The translations under genes and the position numbers were made by a program. From NCBI GenBank assembly GCA_014380825.1, contig JACMJD010000065.1, positions 1 to 6,096 on the forward strand: a DNA stretch of 6,096 nucleotides, written 5' to 3'. Shown here in pieces: positions 1-5,759 of this stretch. Numbering within the stretch: the first letter of the stretch is position 1; each line of letters begins with the position of its first letter. The notes beneath the pieces were generated by a model. That model did not search any database and was not told the DNA's origin. It saw only the letters and a list, made by a program, of their open reading frames with translations. This DNA is from Phycisphaerae bacterium (GTDB lineage: Bacteria; Planctomycetota; Phycisphaerae; Tepidisphaerales; Tepidisphaeraceae).

Positions 1-240
1 CACGTCGGCCCGAACGGGAAAGAGCCGCGCATCTGCTCGTATCACAAGCTGCGACACCGCCACAGCGGACGGTTTCACTGGGTCGATTTTCACATCATGG
101 TCCCGCGCGACTGGAATATCGAGCGTGGCCACCAGGTCGCCAGCGCGATCGAATATGAGATTGAGCTGGCGGTTCGTGAAGGAAACGCGACGGCGCATGT
201 CGAGCCGTGCGCGGACGCGAATTGCACCGCTTGCACATAA
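1..240 (+). CDS. CDF family cation efflux transporter, C-terminal fragment (5' end outside window)
   Basis: Only the last 79 codons are visible, in frame from base 1 to the TAA at 238-240. The fragment contains HKLRHRHSGRFHWVDFHIMVP followed by a GH..A..IE helix region. This matches the cytoplasmic ZT_dimer domain at the C-terminus of cation diffusion facilitators, which export divalent metals such as Zn2+, Cd2+, Co2+ or Fe2+ by proton antiport at the inner membrane. In the family this domain dimerises and can bind regulatory metal. The fragment ends with HVEPCADANCTACT, a cysteine-containing tail (C70, C75, C78 of the visible part) that could bind metal. The membrane segments that set metal specificity are outside the window, so the substrate cannot be called. 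The family assignment is fairly sure; the exact subgroup is not. Confidence 0.82.
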   Translation, partial: HVGPNGKEPRICSYHKLRHRHSGRFHWVDFHIMVPRDWNIERGHQVASAIEYEIELAVREGNATAHVEPCADANCTACT

Positions 241-241
241 A

Positions 242-313
242 CGTGGCGTGGGCGTCTCGCCCGCGCACAGGCGTCTCAAGCCGCTAGAGCACGGGCGAGA
301 CGCCCATGCCACG
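242..313. repeat. REP-like hairpin element with GGGCGTCTCGCCCG core
   Basis: Bases 242-263 and 292-313 are inverted copies of 22 bp. Every position pairs if the 248/307 contact is counted as a G-U wobble. The loop is 28 nt and holds a partial third copy of the core (GGCGTCTC at 269-276). The element begins two bases after the transporter stop codon. Its accidental translation contains HGRDAHAT, a peptide I recall from spurious predictions in planctomycete and verrucomicrobial genomes, which suggests a dispersed repeat. No T-run follows on the + strand, so it is not a classical intrinsic terminator, though it could protect the 3' end of the transporter mRNA. The structure is directly visible; the genome-wide dispersal is inferred. 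Confidence 0.75.
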
Positions 314-372
314 AAATAGGATTGCGTTCTACCGAGTCCTCCTTCAGAATTCGGAAGCATTTCTCAGGTTGC

Positions 373-379
373 AAGGAGG
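373..379 (+). promoter_or_regulatory. Strong Shine-Dalgarno site of the prepilin-like gene
   Basis: AAGGAGG lies 5 nt upstream of the ATG at 385-387. It decides the start of the prepilin-like gene over the in-frame ATG at 322, which has no such site. The complementary heptamer CCTCCTT at 338-344 could pair with it exactly. Confidence 0.85.
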
Positions 380-384
380 TTTAC

Positions 385-1098
385 ATGTCGCGCCACTCGA
401 TTCGACATCGCGCGTTTACGCTCGTCGAACTGCTGGTGGTCATCGGAATCATCGCGGTGCTGATCGGCGTGCTGTTGCCGGCGCTGAGCAAGGCGCGCAA
501 GCAGGCGAAGGTGGCGCAGTGCGCCAGCAACCTGCGACAGATCGCGGTGGCGTTCAACAATTACCTTGTCGACACCAAGGGCATGGTCTTCTGGCGCGGG
601 CAGGATCTGTCGACCGAAGGCATGGACTGGTACGTATTCGGCGGGCAGGAGGAGAACAACACGAACAATGGCCAGAGTGGATTGTTCAATCGATTCGTGC
701 CGCGGCCGTTGAATCCGTATTCGAAAGGGATGACGAAAATCTACCGCTGCCCCGGCGACGAAAACTTCTCCAGCCCGTGGGTCGCGCAGAACGGCGGCGG
801 ATCGGTCAGCCATTTCGAATGGGTCGGCAACAGCTACAACTTCAACGCCGACGGAGATCCGGCCATCGTCGTCGCGCCGCCGCAACAGAAACTCGGGGGG
901 CTGACGGGTCGGCGCGTCACGCAGTTTCGCGATTCAAGCCGAACGGTTCTGTTTCTCGACGCGTGTCTCGTCTACGGCGGCAACTGGCACACGCCGCTGA
1001 TGGGAAATGTGTGCATGCTGGACGGACATGTCGTGTACACCACGAAACCGGTGAAGACGAATAACGAGTACACATGGCAGGATCGAATCCAAGAATGA
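385..1098 (+). CDS. Prepilin-type N-terminal cleavage/methylation domain protein (pseudopilin-like)
   Basis: The protein has 237 residues from the ATG at 385, chosen for the AAGGAGG site just upstream. It starts with a short basic leader (RHSIRHRA), then [20 protein letters not shown] (residues 11-30), the hydrophobic helix of type IV prepilins. Cleavage by prepilin peptidase is expected between A10 and F11, with the conserved glutamate at mature position +5 (E15). Next comes [23 protein letters not shown], typical of the large planctomycete family. Further family marks are YRCPGDENF (119-127), a [10 protein letters not shown] segment and a C-terminal DGHV (213-216). It resembles the H-X9-DG group, but the histidine (H202) is followed by ten residues before DG. 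Such proteins are secreted or membrane-anchored and resemble type II secretion/type IV pilus minor pilins; their individual roles are mostly unknown. It appears to be a single-gene unit. Confidence 0.88.
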   Translation: MSRHSIRHRAFTLVELLVVIGIIAVLIGVLLPALSKARKQAKVAQCASNLRQIAVAFNNYLVDTKGMVFWRGQDLSTEGMDWYVFGGQEENNTNNGQSGLFNRFVPRPLNPYSKGMTKIYRCPGDENFSSPWVAQNGGGSVSHFEWVGNSYNFNADGDPAIVVAPPQQKLGGLTGRRVTQFRDSSRTVLFLDACLVYGGNWHTPLMGNVCMLDGHVVYTTKPVKTNNEYTWQDRIQE

Positions 1099-1101
1099 GA
1101 G

Positions 1102-1180
1102 AGAGTTCAGAGGTCAGAGTTCAGAGGTCAGGAAATGCGAGTTTTGTATTCCTGAACTCTGACCTCTGAACTCTGACCTC
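1102..1180. repeat. Heptad tandem repeats arranged as a long hairpin
   Basis: On the left, 1102-1129 is two 14-bp units made of alternating heptads AGAGTTC and AGAGGTC. On the right, 1151-1180 carries the same heptads in inverted orientation. Two long perfect pairings are possible because of the 7-bp period: 1102-1124 with 1152-1174 (23 bp) and 1110-1131 with 1159-1180 (22 bp), each with a loop of about 27 nt. The element starts just after the prepilin-like gene stop (1096-1098) in a convergent gap. No T-run follows on either strand, so factor-independent termination is not clearly supported. It may stabilise or separate converging transcripts. Confidence 0.8.
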
Positions 1181-1197
1181 ATCACTTGTAAACACGA

Positions 1198-1251
1198 ACG
1201 CCCGCCTCCTTACGAGCGAGACGGGCGTCGATTCGAGTGCAGCGAACTCGA
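1198..1251. other. Two adjacent short stem-loops in the convergent gap
   Basis: The first stem pairs ACGCCCG (1198-1204) with CGGGCGT (1222-1228), and an inner CTC/GAG contact is possible. The second pairs TCGAGT (1233-1238) with ACTCGA (1246-1251) around a 7-nt loop. Read on the minus strand, the first stem is followed by a moderately T-rich stretch (TTCGTGTTT). It could therefore be a weak terminator for the phosphatase gene that ends at 1323, but it lacks a real T-run. I see nothing else convincing between 1252 and 1322. Confidence 0.4.
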
Positions 1252-1322
1252 GAATTTCGGACTCGGTGGCTGCGCTGCCGATTGTAACAACGGGGTCGGT
1301 GAAACAATATTCTGAATCCGGA

Positions 1323-2651
1323 TTACTTCGCGACTTTCGCCACCAGCAGGGTCATATCGTCCGACGGGGCGGCAGAATCGGTGAATTCCTCAACGGCCAG
1401 CAGGGTATTTCGGATCAGCGTTTCGGCGTCGCATCCACAGGCAGTCAGCACGGCGTCGAGCCGTTCCTGACCGAATAGTGCGCTCGAGCCGGGCCGATGC
1501 GCTTCGGTGATGCCGTCGGTGTGCAGCACGAGGGCATCGCCGGGATGAAGCGTTGCGGTGACGTCGCGATAAATTTCTGCCGGCTCGATCCCCAGCGGTA
1601 GCGAGAGCGCTCCATCCAACCCAACGACTTTCCCATCGGCAAACCGCTTCGCGCGTGGCGGACAATGACCGGCGGACGAATACGTGATCTGCCGTGTGTG
1701 CGGATCGTAGATTCCATAAAACGCCGTCACGAACGTGCCGCTGTCGGTGGTGTATCGAGCGCTCAGATTCTTGTTGATGAAGTCCAAAAGCTTGCTCGGC
1801 GGCGTGGGTGGGCCGGTGTGCGTGTGCGCGATGCTGTGCGTGACGGCCATCATCACGGCGGCGGGTGTTCCATGACCGGAGACGTCGGCGATCAGCAGTC
1901 CGAGCTTGCCATCGGGCAGTTCGAAGAAGTCGTAATAGTCTCCGCCCGCTCGGCGCGCTGTTTCATAATGCGCGGCCAGCTCCAGTCCCGGGATCTTCGG
2001 CAGCTCGCGCGGGAGCAGCGCGCGTTGCATGTCGGCGACGGTTTCGAGCTCACGATCGATCGCCGCGTATGCTTTGGCCACCTCATCCGACAACACCAGG
2101 TTCTGCGTCGCCCGGCCGAACAGGTTCGACATCCACACGCGCTCCGGCAGGCCTTCCACATCCGGCCCGCGCGGATTTTTCCGCAACTGCACGGTCATGT
2201 TCAACGCGTGTCCGTGATCGAAAAGCGGCAGTGCCATGAGCGATCGCATCCCCTCCAGATACGGCGCGGCCGGGTCGTTCGGATCGACGACCAGATCGTT
2301 GATGATGCGCGCTTCTTCGTTCCAGATCAGCTCGCTGAGCAACCCCGATTCGAGAACCACGTGCTCGCGCGCGGTCCACGGATTCACATCCATGCCCCAG
2401 CGATTGCTTCGCGTGATTCGGACGCGTGGCCGATTCAATCCACGCCGGCTGAGGGAAATGAACCCGTCGACCGGCATCACCTGTCGCACGCGGGCCATAT
2501 AGTTGCGCACCATCGCCTGCGGATCGGTCTGAAGGCTCATCTCGCGCATCATGTCCATGACGAACTTGAGGCGCTCCTGCCACGGGCCGTCTTCAAACCC
2601 GGGAACGTGCGGCGAAGTTTTGGGAGAAGTTGATCGATCCACGAGAGGCAA
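1323..2651 (-). CDS. GAF-like sensor plus SpoIIE/RsbU-type PP2C protein serine phosphatase
   Basis: This is a 442-residue soluble protein with no membrane segment. Residues about 30-185 look like a GAF-type sensor (ARIINDLVVDPNDP..., SLMALPLF), ligand unknown. Residues about 186-215 form a charged, probably coiled linker ending in MQRALLPRELP, usual before this catalytic domain. The PP2C domain (about 220-442) has RAGGDYYDFF (D238), IADVSGHGTPAA (D256), SSAGHCPP (325-332), LHTDGITEA (D379) and PSDDMTLLVAKV (D431/D432), so the expected metal-binding aspartates are all present. Relatives dephosphorylate anti-sigma-factor antagonists or similar STAS-domain proteins in partner switching; no such partner is in the window. 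The start is uncertain: the longest reading uses TTG at 2651, GTG at 2642 is the next option, no ATG lies in frame between the upstream stop and codon 32, and no clear ribosome binding site is seen. It is divergent from the comB-like gene. Confidence 0.9.
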   Translation of the reverse strand: MPLVDRSTSPKTSPHVPGFEDGPWQERLKFVMDMMREMSLQTDPQAMVRNYMARVRQVMPVDGFISLSRRGLNRPRVRITRSNRWGMDVNPWTAREHVVLESGLLSELIWNEEARIINDLVVDPNDPAAPYLEGMRSLMALPLFDHGHALNMTVQLRKNPRGPDVEGLPERVWMSNLFGRATQNLVLSDEVAKAYAAIDRELETVADMQRALLPRELPKIPGLELAAHYETARRAGGDYYDFFELPDGKLGLLIADVSGHGTPAAVMMAVTHSIAHTHTGPPTPPSKLLDFINKNLSARYTTDSGTFVTAFYGIYDPHTRQITYSSAGHCPPRAKRFADGKVVGLDGALSLPLGIEPAEIYRDVTATLHPGDALVLHTDGITEAHRPGSSALFGQERLDAVLTACGCDAETLIRNTLLAVEEFTDSAAPSDDMTLLVAKVAK

Positions 2652-2714
2652 AATCGTAGCCGAGAAGCTGGCGAGAATGAAACGGGTTGTTGCAACCGAG
2701 CCGTCTGTGGTTCA
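2652..2714. promoter_or_regulatory. Divergent intergenic region, probable back-to-back promoters
   Basis: Only 63 bp separate the phosphatase start (minus strand) from the comB-like start (plus strand), so both promoters must lie here or reach into the coding sequences. I find no convincing -35/-10 pair and no strong ribosome binding site on either side. The one visible structure is the small inverted repeat GGTTG-TTG-CAACC at 2685-2697, which could be an operator half-site pair or chance. Confidence 0.4.
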
Positions 2715-3497
2715 ATGCAGCGACAGATGGCCAAAGCCGATTGGTTTTCGCAGTCGCCGCATCGCGTGCGGATGGATTGGGGCTGGCGCGGTTGCAGCAC
2801 CGCAGCGGCGCGCGGCGATGCGATCGTAATCGTCGACGTCCTCCGCTTCAGCACCGCCGTGTGTGCGGCCGCGGCACGCGGGGTCATCGTGTTTCCCGCG
2901 AACCAACGTGATGATCTGCACTCAATGTGTATTCAGTTTGACGCCGATCACTTTGCCGCAGGATTGGCGCCGGATATGTACCAATCGGCTGGATCGGGTT
3001 GGCGCGTCGTGCTGCGATCACCGAACGGCGCGACGTGTGTTCGGCTCGCCACCGCCGCGCCCGTGGTGATGATCGGCGCACTCGTGAATCGGTCCGCGGT
3101 CGCCAAATGCGTCCGACGTATTCTCGACGACACGAAGTTGAACGTGACCGTCATCGCCTGCGGCGAGAGATGGAGTGACCCATCGGACGATGGCGAGCTT
3201 CGATTCGCGATTGAAGATTATCTCGGCGCTGGATCCATCTTGTCGCGGACCCATGGCGACCTCTCCGCCGAAGCGAACGCGTGCGCCAATGCGTTCAGCG
3301 GCGCGAGTGGCTTACAAGAATTGATCGCGAACTGCGCCAGCGGACGAGAGCAGATCGACAAAGATGACCGCGGCTCGGTCGAACACGCGGCGATGGTCGA
3401 TCGATACGATGTCGTGCCCGTGCTGCGCGATGGCTGGCGTCTGGAAGCGCTCGCGGATATTTCGGAGATCACATCGCTTGCGAAGAACGCCCGTTAA
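2715..3497 (+). CDS. comB: ComB-family phosphatase (2-phosphosulfolactate phosphatase-like)
   Basis: The protein has 260 residues. Family marks in order are the N-terminal RMDWGWRG (19-26), IVIVDVLRFSTAV (37-49, with D41), LRSPNGATC (100-108), IGALVNRSAVA (120-130), VIACGERW (146-153), and ELRFAIEDYLGAGSI (161-175). Near the C-terminus is a VDRYDVVPVLRDG stretch (228-240). ComB is a Mg2+-dependent cytosolic enzyme that removes phosphate from 2-phosphosulfolactate in coenzyme M synthesis in methanogens. Many bacteria that do not make coenzyme M carry homologues, so the true substrate here is open. No comA, comC or other coenzyme M gene is in the window. ATG at 2715 is the longest start, with ATG at 2727 as an alternative; both keep the region before DWGWRG. 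It is the first gene of the cluster with the GT-C-like protein and plsY, 25 bp upstream of the next gene. The family call is firm; the reaction is not. Confidence 0.85.
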   Translation: MQRQMAKADWFSQSPHRVRMDWGWRGCSTAAARGDAIVIVDVLRFSTAVCAAAARGVIVFPANQRDDLHSMCIQFDADHFAAGLAPDMYQSAGSGWRVVLRSPNGATCVRLATAAPVVMIGALVNRSAVAKCVRRILDDTKLNVTVIACGERWSDPSDDGELRFAIEDYLGAGSILSRTHGDLSAEANACANAFSGASGLQELIANCASGREQIDKDDRGSVEHAAMVDRYDVVPVLRDGWRLEALADISEITSLAKNAR

Positions 3498-3522
3498 GGC
3501 CATCGCCAAGCATTCATCGTTC

Positions 3523-5001
3523 ATGCGCATTGCGCTGCTCGGCTGGTTCGCGCTCGCGATCGGTGCGATGCTCGCCCTTCGCAGCCTGGACATCGGCCTG
3601 GGCCAAGGCTCGTTCGCCTACCGCTATTCCGAGATGCAGAGCCAGCGAATGCTGCGCGCGTTCTGGCTGGCGCCAATCGCGGCCACCGTGGTCCTTTCGA
3701 TTACGTGGAGCGCTAAGCGCCGCAAAATTGCGCCGATCGTAGCGATTACCGCGGTGATTCTGCTCAGCGTCTGGACATTCTTCGCGCCGATCAAGGCGGT
3801 GACGCAGCACTCGTTCAACCTTCGCTCGCCATCGCACGACGGCGCGTTCGTGGACGAGCTGTATGGCATGACAACGTTGCGCGAGTATCTGCGCGACTTC
3901 GATCAGCGCATCCAGCGCACGCCCGCCGAGCTGCGCGGCACGCGCGTGATCTCAAACCCGCCCGGCACGACGATCCTGTTCTACGCCGTCGCATATGTCT
4001 GGCGGCCCAACGTCGAATCGCCCGGCTGGCTGGAGCGAATCCTTCAGCGCTACTACGACGTGAACGAGCCCGACGCGCTCGTGACCACCATGGTGACCGT
4101 GCAGATCGCGATGCTGCTGACGGTGCTCTGGTCGCTCGCCGCCATCGTGTGGTACCGCGTGGCAAGGATGTTCTTGTCACCGGCCAGCGCCATGTTGTGC
4201 GTGTTGATCGCGTGGTTCAACCCGAGCACGGCGCACTTCGTTCCAGGGAAAGATCCTGCACATTTGCTTACGGTCGGGCTGATGGCGTGGACATGGCTCG
4301 CTGCATGGAAGCGCGACAAACCAACCCTCGCGGCGCTTTCGGGCGCGGTGTTGATCGTCGGCGCCACCATCGGGCTAATCCACGTTTGGGTCGCGGCAGC
4401 GCTGGTCGTCGCATGCGCCTGGGACTCGCTCGCACGACGCGAATCGGCAACTCATTTCGTCTTGCGCCTTTTACTCCCCTTCGCCGCTGGCGGTTTCGCA
4501 ATCCTCATCGCAATCTATCTCATCACTGATTGGAACCTGGCGAAAACGTTCTTCACCGTCTGGCGCCGTTTCTCCCAAATCCAGCGTGAGCTCGCGCTCG
4601 ATCACACGATCTGGTTCGTCATCGGAATCCCGCTGTTCCTCCTGTTCGTCAGTCCCGCGCTGTTCCTTTTCGGCGGCAGCGCGATCCGTCGCCGCCGCCC
4701 GATGAACTTCGGTGCGCGTCTGTCAGTCGTCACCGTCCTGATCATGGCGACGTCGTACGTCGTCGGCGTCACGTACGAACTGCCCCGGCTCTGGGTCGTG
4801 TTCGTTCCGCTGCTGACGCTGGGATTGATGACCGCGTCCCCTTTTAGACATTTGAATCATGAAGGCCGCGCCCTGCGCGCGGCGATCTTCATTGCCATCG
4901 CGCACATCGCGTTTACCGCGGCACACTGGTCGTTGTTGGACGCCCGCGAATCGGAACATCGTTTATCCGGGCCCGCGCCGACTTTCTTCGGCAAGACATA
5001 A
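3523..5001 (+). CDS. Polytopic membrane protein, GT-C glycosyltransferase-like
   Basis: This 492-residue protein is strongly hydrophobic, with about 11-13 membrane segments (roughly 3-20, 46-62, 69-90, 188-210, 216-232, 247-262, 268-299, 313-334, 362-384, 398-418, 421-437, 451-470). The large loop after the third segment (about 91-148) carries DGAFVDELYG and ends with SNPPGTT (144-150). This resembles the acidic residues and PPG motif in the first outer loops of lipid-linked-sugar (GT-C) glycosyltransferases. Near the C-terminus, TYELPRLWVVFVPLL (417-431) resembles the E..R.W.F..P pattern in some GT-C-like proteins. I do not recognise a named family, so donor, acceptor and even transferase activity are inferred. 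ATG at 3523 is preferred: upstream in-frame ATGs (from 3364) overlap the previous gene and add a polar segment read out of frame. It lies 25 bp after the comB-like gene and 28 bp before plsY. Confidence 0.6.
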   Translation: MRIALLGWFALAIGAMLALRSLDIGLGQGSFAYRYSEMQSQRMLRAFWLAPIAATVVLSITWSAKRRKIAPIVAITAVILLSVWTFFAPIKAVTQHSFNLRSPSHDGAFVDELYGMTTLREYLRDFDQRIQRTPAELRGTRVISNPPGTTILFYAVAYVWRPNVESPGWLERILQRYYDVNEPDALVTTMVTVQIAMLLTVLWSLAAIVWYRVARMFLSPASAMLCVLIAWFNPSTAHFVPGKDPAHLLTVGLMAWTWLAAWKRDKPTLAALSGAVLIVGATIGLIHVWVAAALVVACAWDSLARRESATHFVLRLLLPFAAGGFAILIAIYLITDWNLAKTFFTVWRRFSQIQRELALDHTIWFVIGIPLFLLFVSPALFLFGGSAIRRRRPMNFGARLSVVTVLIMATSYVVGVTYELPRLWVVFVPLLTLGLMTASPFRHLNHEGRALRAAIFIAIAHIAFTAAHWSLLDARESEHRLSGPAPTFFGKT

Positions 5002-5029
5002 CCTCGCCGCGCGGGTAAAACGTCCGCGC

Positions 5030-5689
5030 GTGCATTGGCTGCTCGTGCTCATCCCGATCGCCTACCTGCTGGGCTCGATCCCGTTCGGCCTGCTCATCGG
5101 CAAGGCGCGTGGCGTCGACGTGCGCACCGCCGGCAGCAAGAACATCGGCGCGACCAACGTTGGCCGGCTGCTCGGAAGAAAATTCTTCTTCCTGGTGTTC
5201 TTCCTCGACATGCTGAAGAGCTTCGTGCCGATGCTGATCGCGTCGATGATCGTCCGCCGAATTCCCGACCAAGACCGCGACCGATTGATCTACCTGCTCT
5301 GGCTGCTAGTCGGCTTCGCCGCCGTGCTCGGGCACATGTTCAGCGTGTTTCTAGGTTTCAAAGGCGGCAAAGGCGTCGCGACGAGCGCGGGCCTGATGCT
5401 CGGGCTGATCCCGTATTACGCCCTTCCGGGCCTGCTCGCGATCGTCGTATTCATCCTCGTTTTCTTCCCGACGCGCTACATCAGCCTCGGCTCGATGACC
5501 GCCGCGTGCGCATTTCCGATTCTGTATTTGATTCTCGGCAAGGCGAAGGGTTGGCCGGTCTTCGGCGCGCAACTGCCGTTGACGATCTTCGCGTTCTTGA
5601 TCGCTGTCCTGATCGTCTGGAAACACCGATCGAACATTTCGCGGTTGCTTGCGGGGACGGAAAACAAAATCAAATCAAAAACAGATTGA
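5030..5689 (+). CDS. plsY: Glycerol-3-phosphate acyltransferase PlsY
   Basis: PlsY transfers the acyl group of acyl-phosphate (made by PlsX) to glycerol 3-phosphate, giving lysophosphatidic acid, the first acylated step of phospholipid synthesis at the inner membrane. The 219-residue protein has the usual length and all expected motifs: GSIPFG (15-20) after a membrane helix, AGSKNIGATNVGR (34-46), GHMFSVFLGFKGGKGVAT (101-118) and HRSNISRLLAGTENK (199-213). Hydrophobic segments lie near 3-24, 53-74, 87-107, 122-146, 151-170 and 182-197. The GTG at 5030 is chosen because it gives the family's normal N-terminus (HWLLVLIPIAYLLGSIPFG); the in-frame ATG at 4859 would overlap the preceding gene by 143 bp and add a non-hydrophobic tail. 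No clear ribosome binding site precedes the GTG. It is the last gene of the three-gene cluster and ends at a hairpin shared with the converging ATPase gene. Confidence 0.95.
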   Translation: MHWLLVLIPIAYLLGSIPFGLLIGKARGVDVRTAGSKNIGATNVGRLLGRKFFFLVFFLDMLKSFVPMLIASMIVRRIPDQDRDRLIYLLWLLVGFAAVLGHMFSVFLGFKGGKGVATSAGLMLGLIPYYALPGLLAIVVFILVFFPTRYISLGSMTAACAFPILYLILGKAKGWPVFGAQLPLTIFAFLIAVLIVWKHRSNISRLLAGTENKIKSKTD

Positions 5690-5759
5690 ACCGCCAAGAG
5701 CACCAAGAATTCAATTGTGCTTTTGCCCTCTTGGTGTTCTTGGTGGTTAATCGTTTTTC
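5689..5759. terminator. Hairpin between convergent genes, likely bidirectional terminator
   Basis: Bases 5689-5708 pair with 5729-5748 over 20 bp, with two G-U wobbles if read as + strand RNA; the loop is 20 nt. The arms are built from a CCAAG-containing near-tandem 9-bp unit (ACCGCCAAG, AGCACCAAG). On the + strand the stem is followed by AATCGTTTTTC, suiting plsY. On the minus strand it is followed by a long T-rich tract (complement of 5661-5685), suiting the ATPase gene. The stop of plsY (5687-5689) touches one arm and the stop of the ATPase (5747-5749) lies at the end of the other. CCAAG-type hairpins of this kind recur in several bacterial genomes to my recollection. Confidence 0.72.

Noticed and set aside
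125..319. 64-codon frame ending in HGRDAHATK
   Set aside because: It is out of frame with the transporter end and then runs through the inverted repeat, so it is a typical repeat-derived false gene.
306..1064. 252-codon + strand frame overlapping the prepilin-like gene
   Set aside because: It is a frame-shifted reading of the prepilin-like gene, giving arginine- and glutamine-rich low-complexity sequence. Its start lies inside the hairpin repeat.
1102..1180. CRISPR-like repeats
   Set aside because: The units are contiguous heptads without spacers and are inverted, not direct repeats separated by unique sequence.
1120..1211. Possible tiny minus-strand frame after an AAGGAGG-like site (1205-1211)
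   Set aside because: It would encode about 23 residues, mostly from the heptad repeat itself, with a GTG start. The AAGGAGG is part of a hairpin arm region, and there is no sign of coding.
1281..1324. Short inverted repeats ATTGT/ACAAT and the palindrome AATCCGGATT at the phosphatase stop
   Set aside because: They are too short and isolated to separate from chance, and no T-run or known site is associated.
1665..2633. Long + strand open frame of 322 codons opposite the phosphatase gene
   Set aside because: It is the antisense shadow of a high-GC gene with complete PP2C motifs. Its translation is rich in R, H and Q, has no recognisable domain, and no ribosome binding site precedes it.
3364..3522. 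N-terminal extension of the GT-C-like protein by 53 codons
   Set aside because: It would overlap the comB-like gene by 134 bp. The extension is a polar frame-shifted reading, while the ATG at 3523 leads directly into a membrane helix.
4859..5029. N-terminal extension of PlsY from the ATG at 4859
   Set aside because: It overlaps the end of the GT-C-like gene and adds 57 residues unlike any PlsY. The GTG at 5030 gives the usual length and N-terminus.
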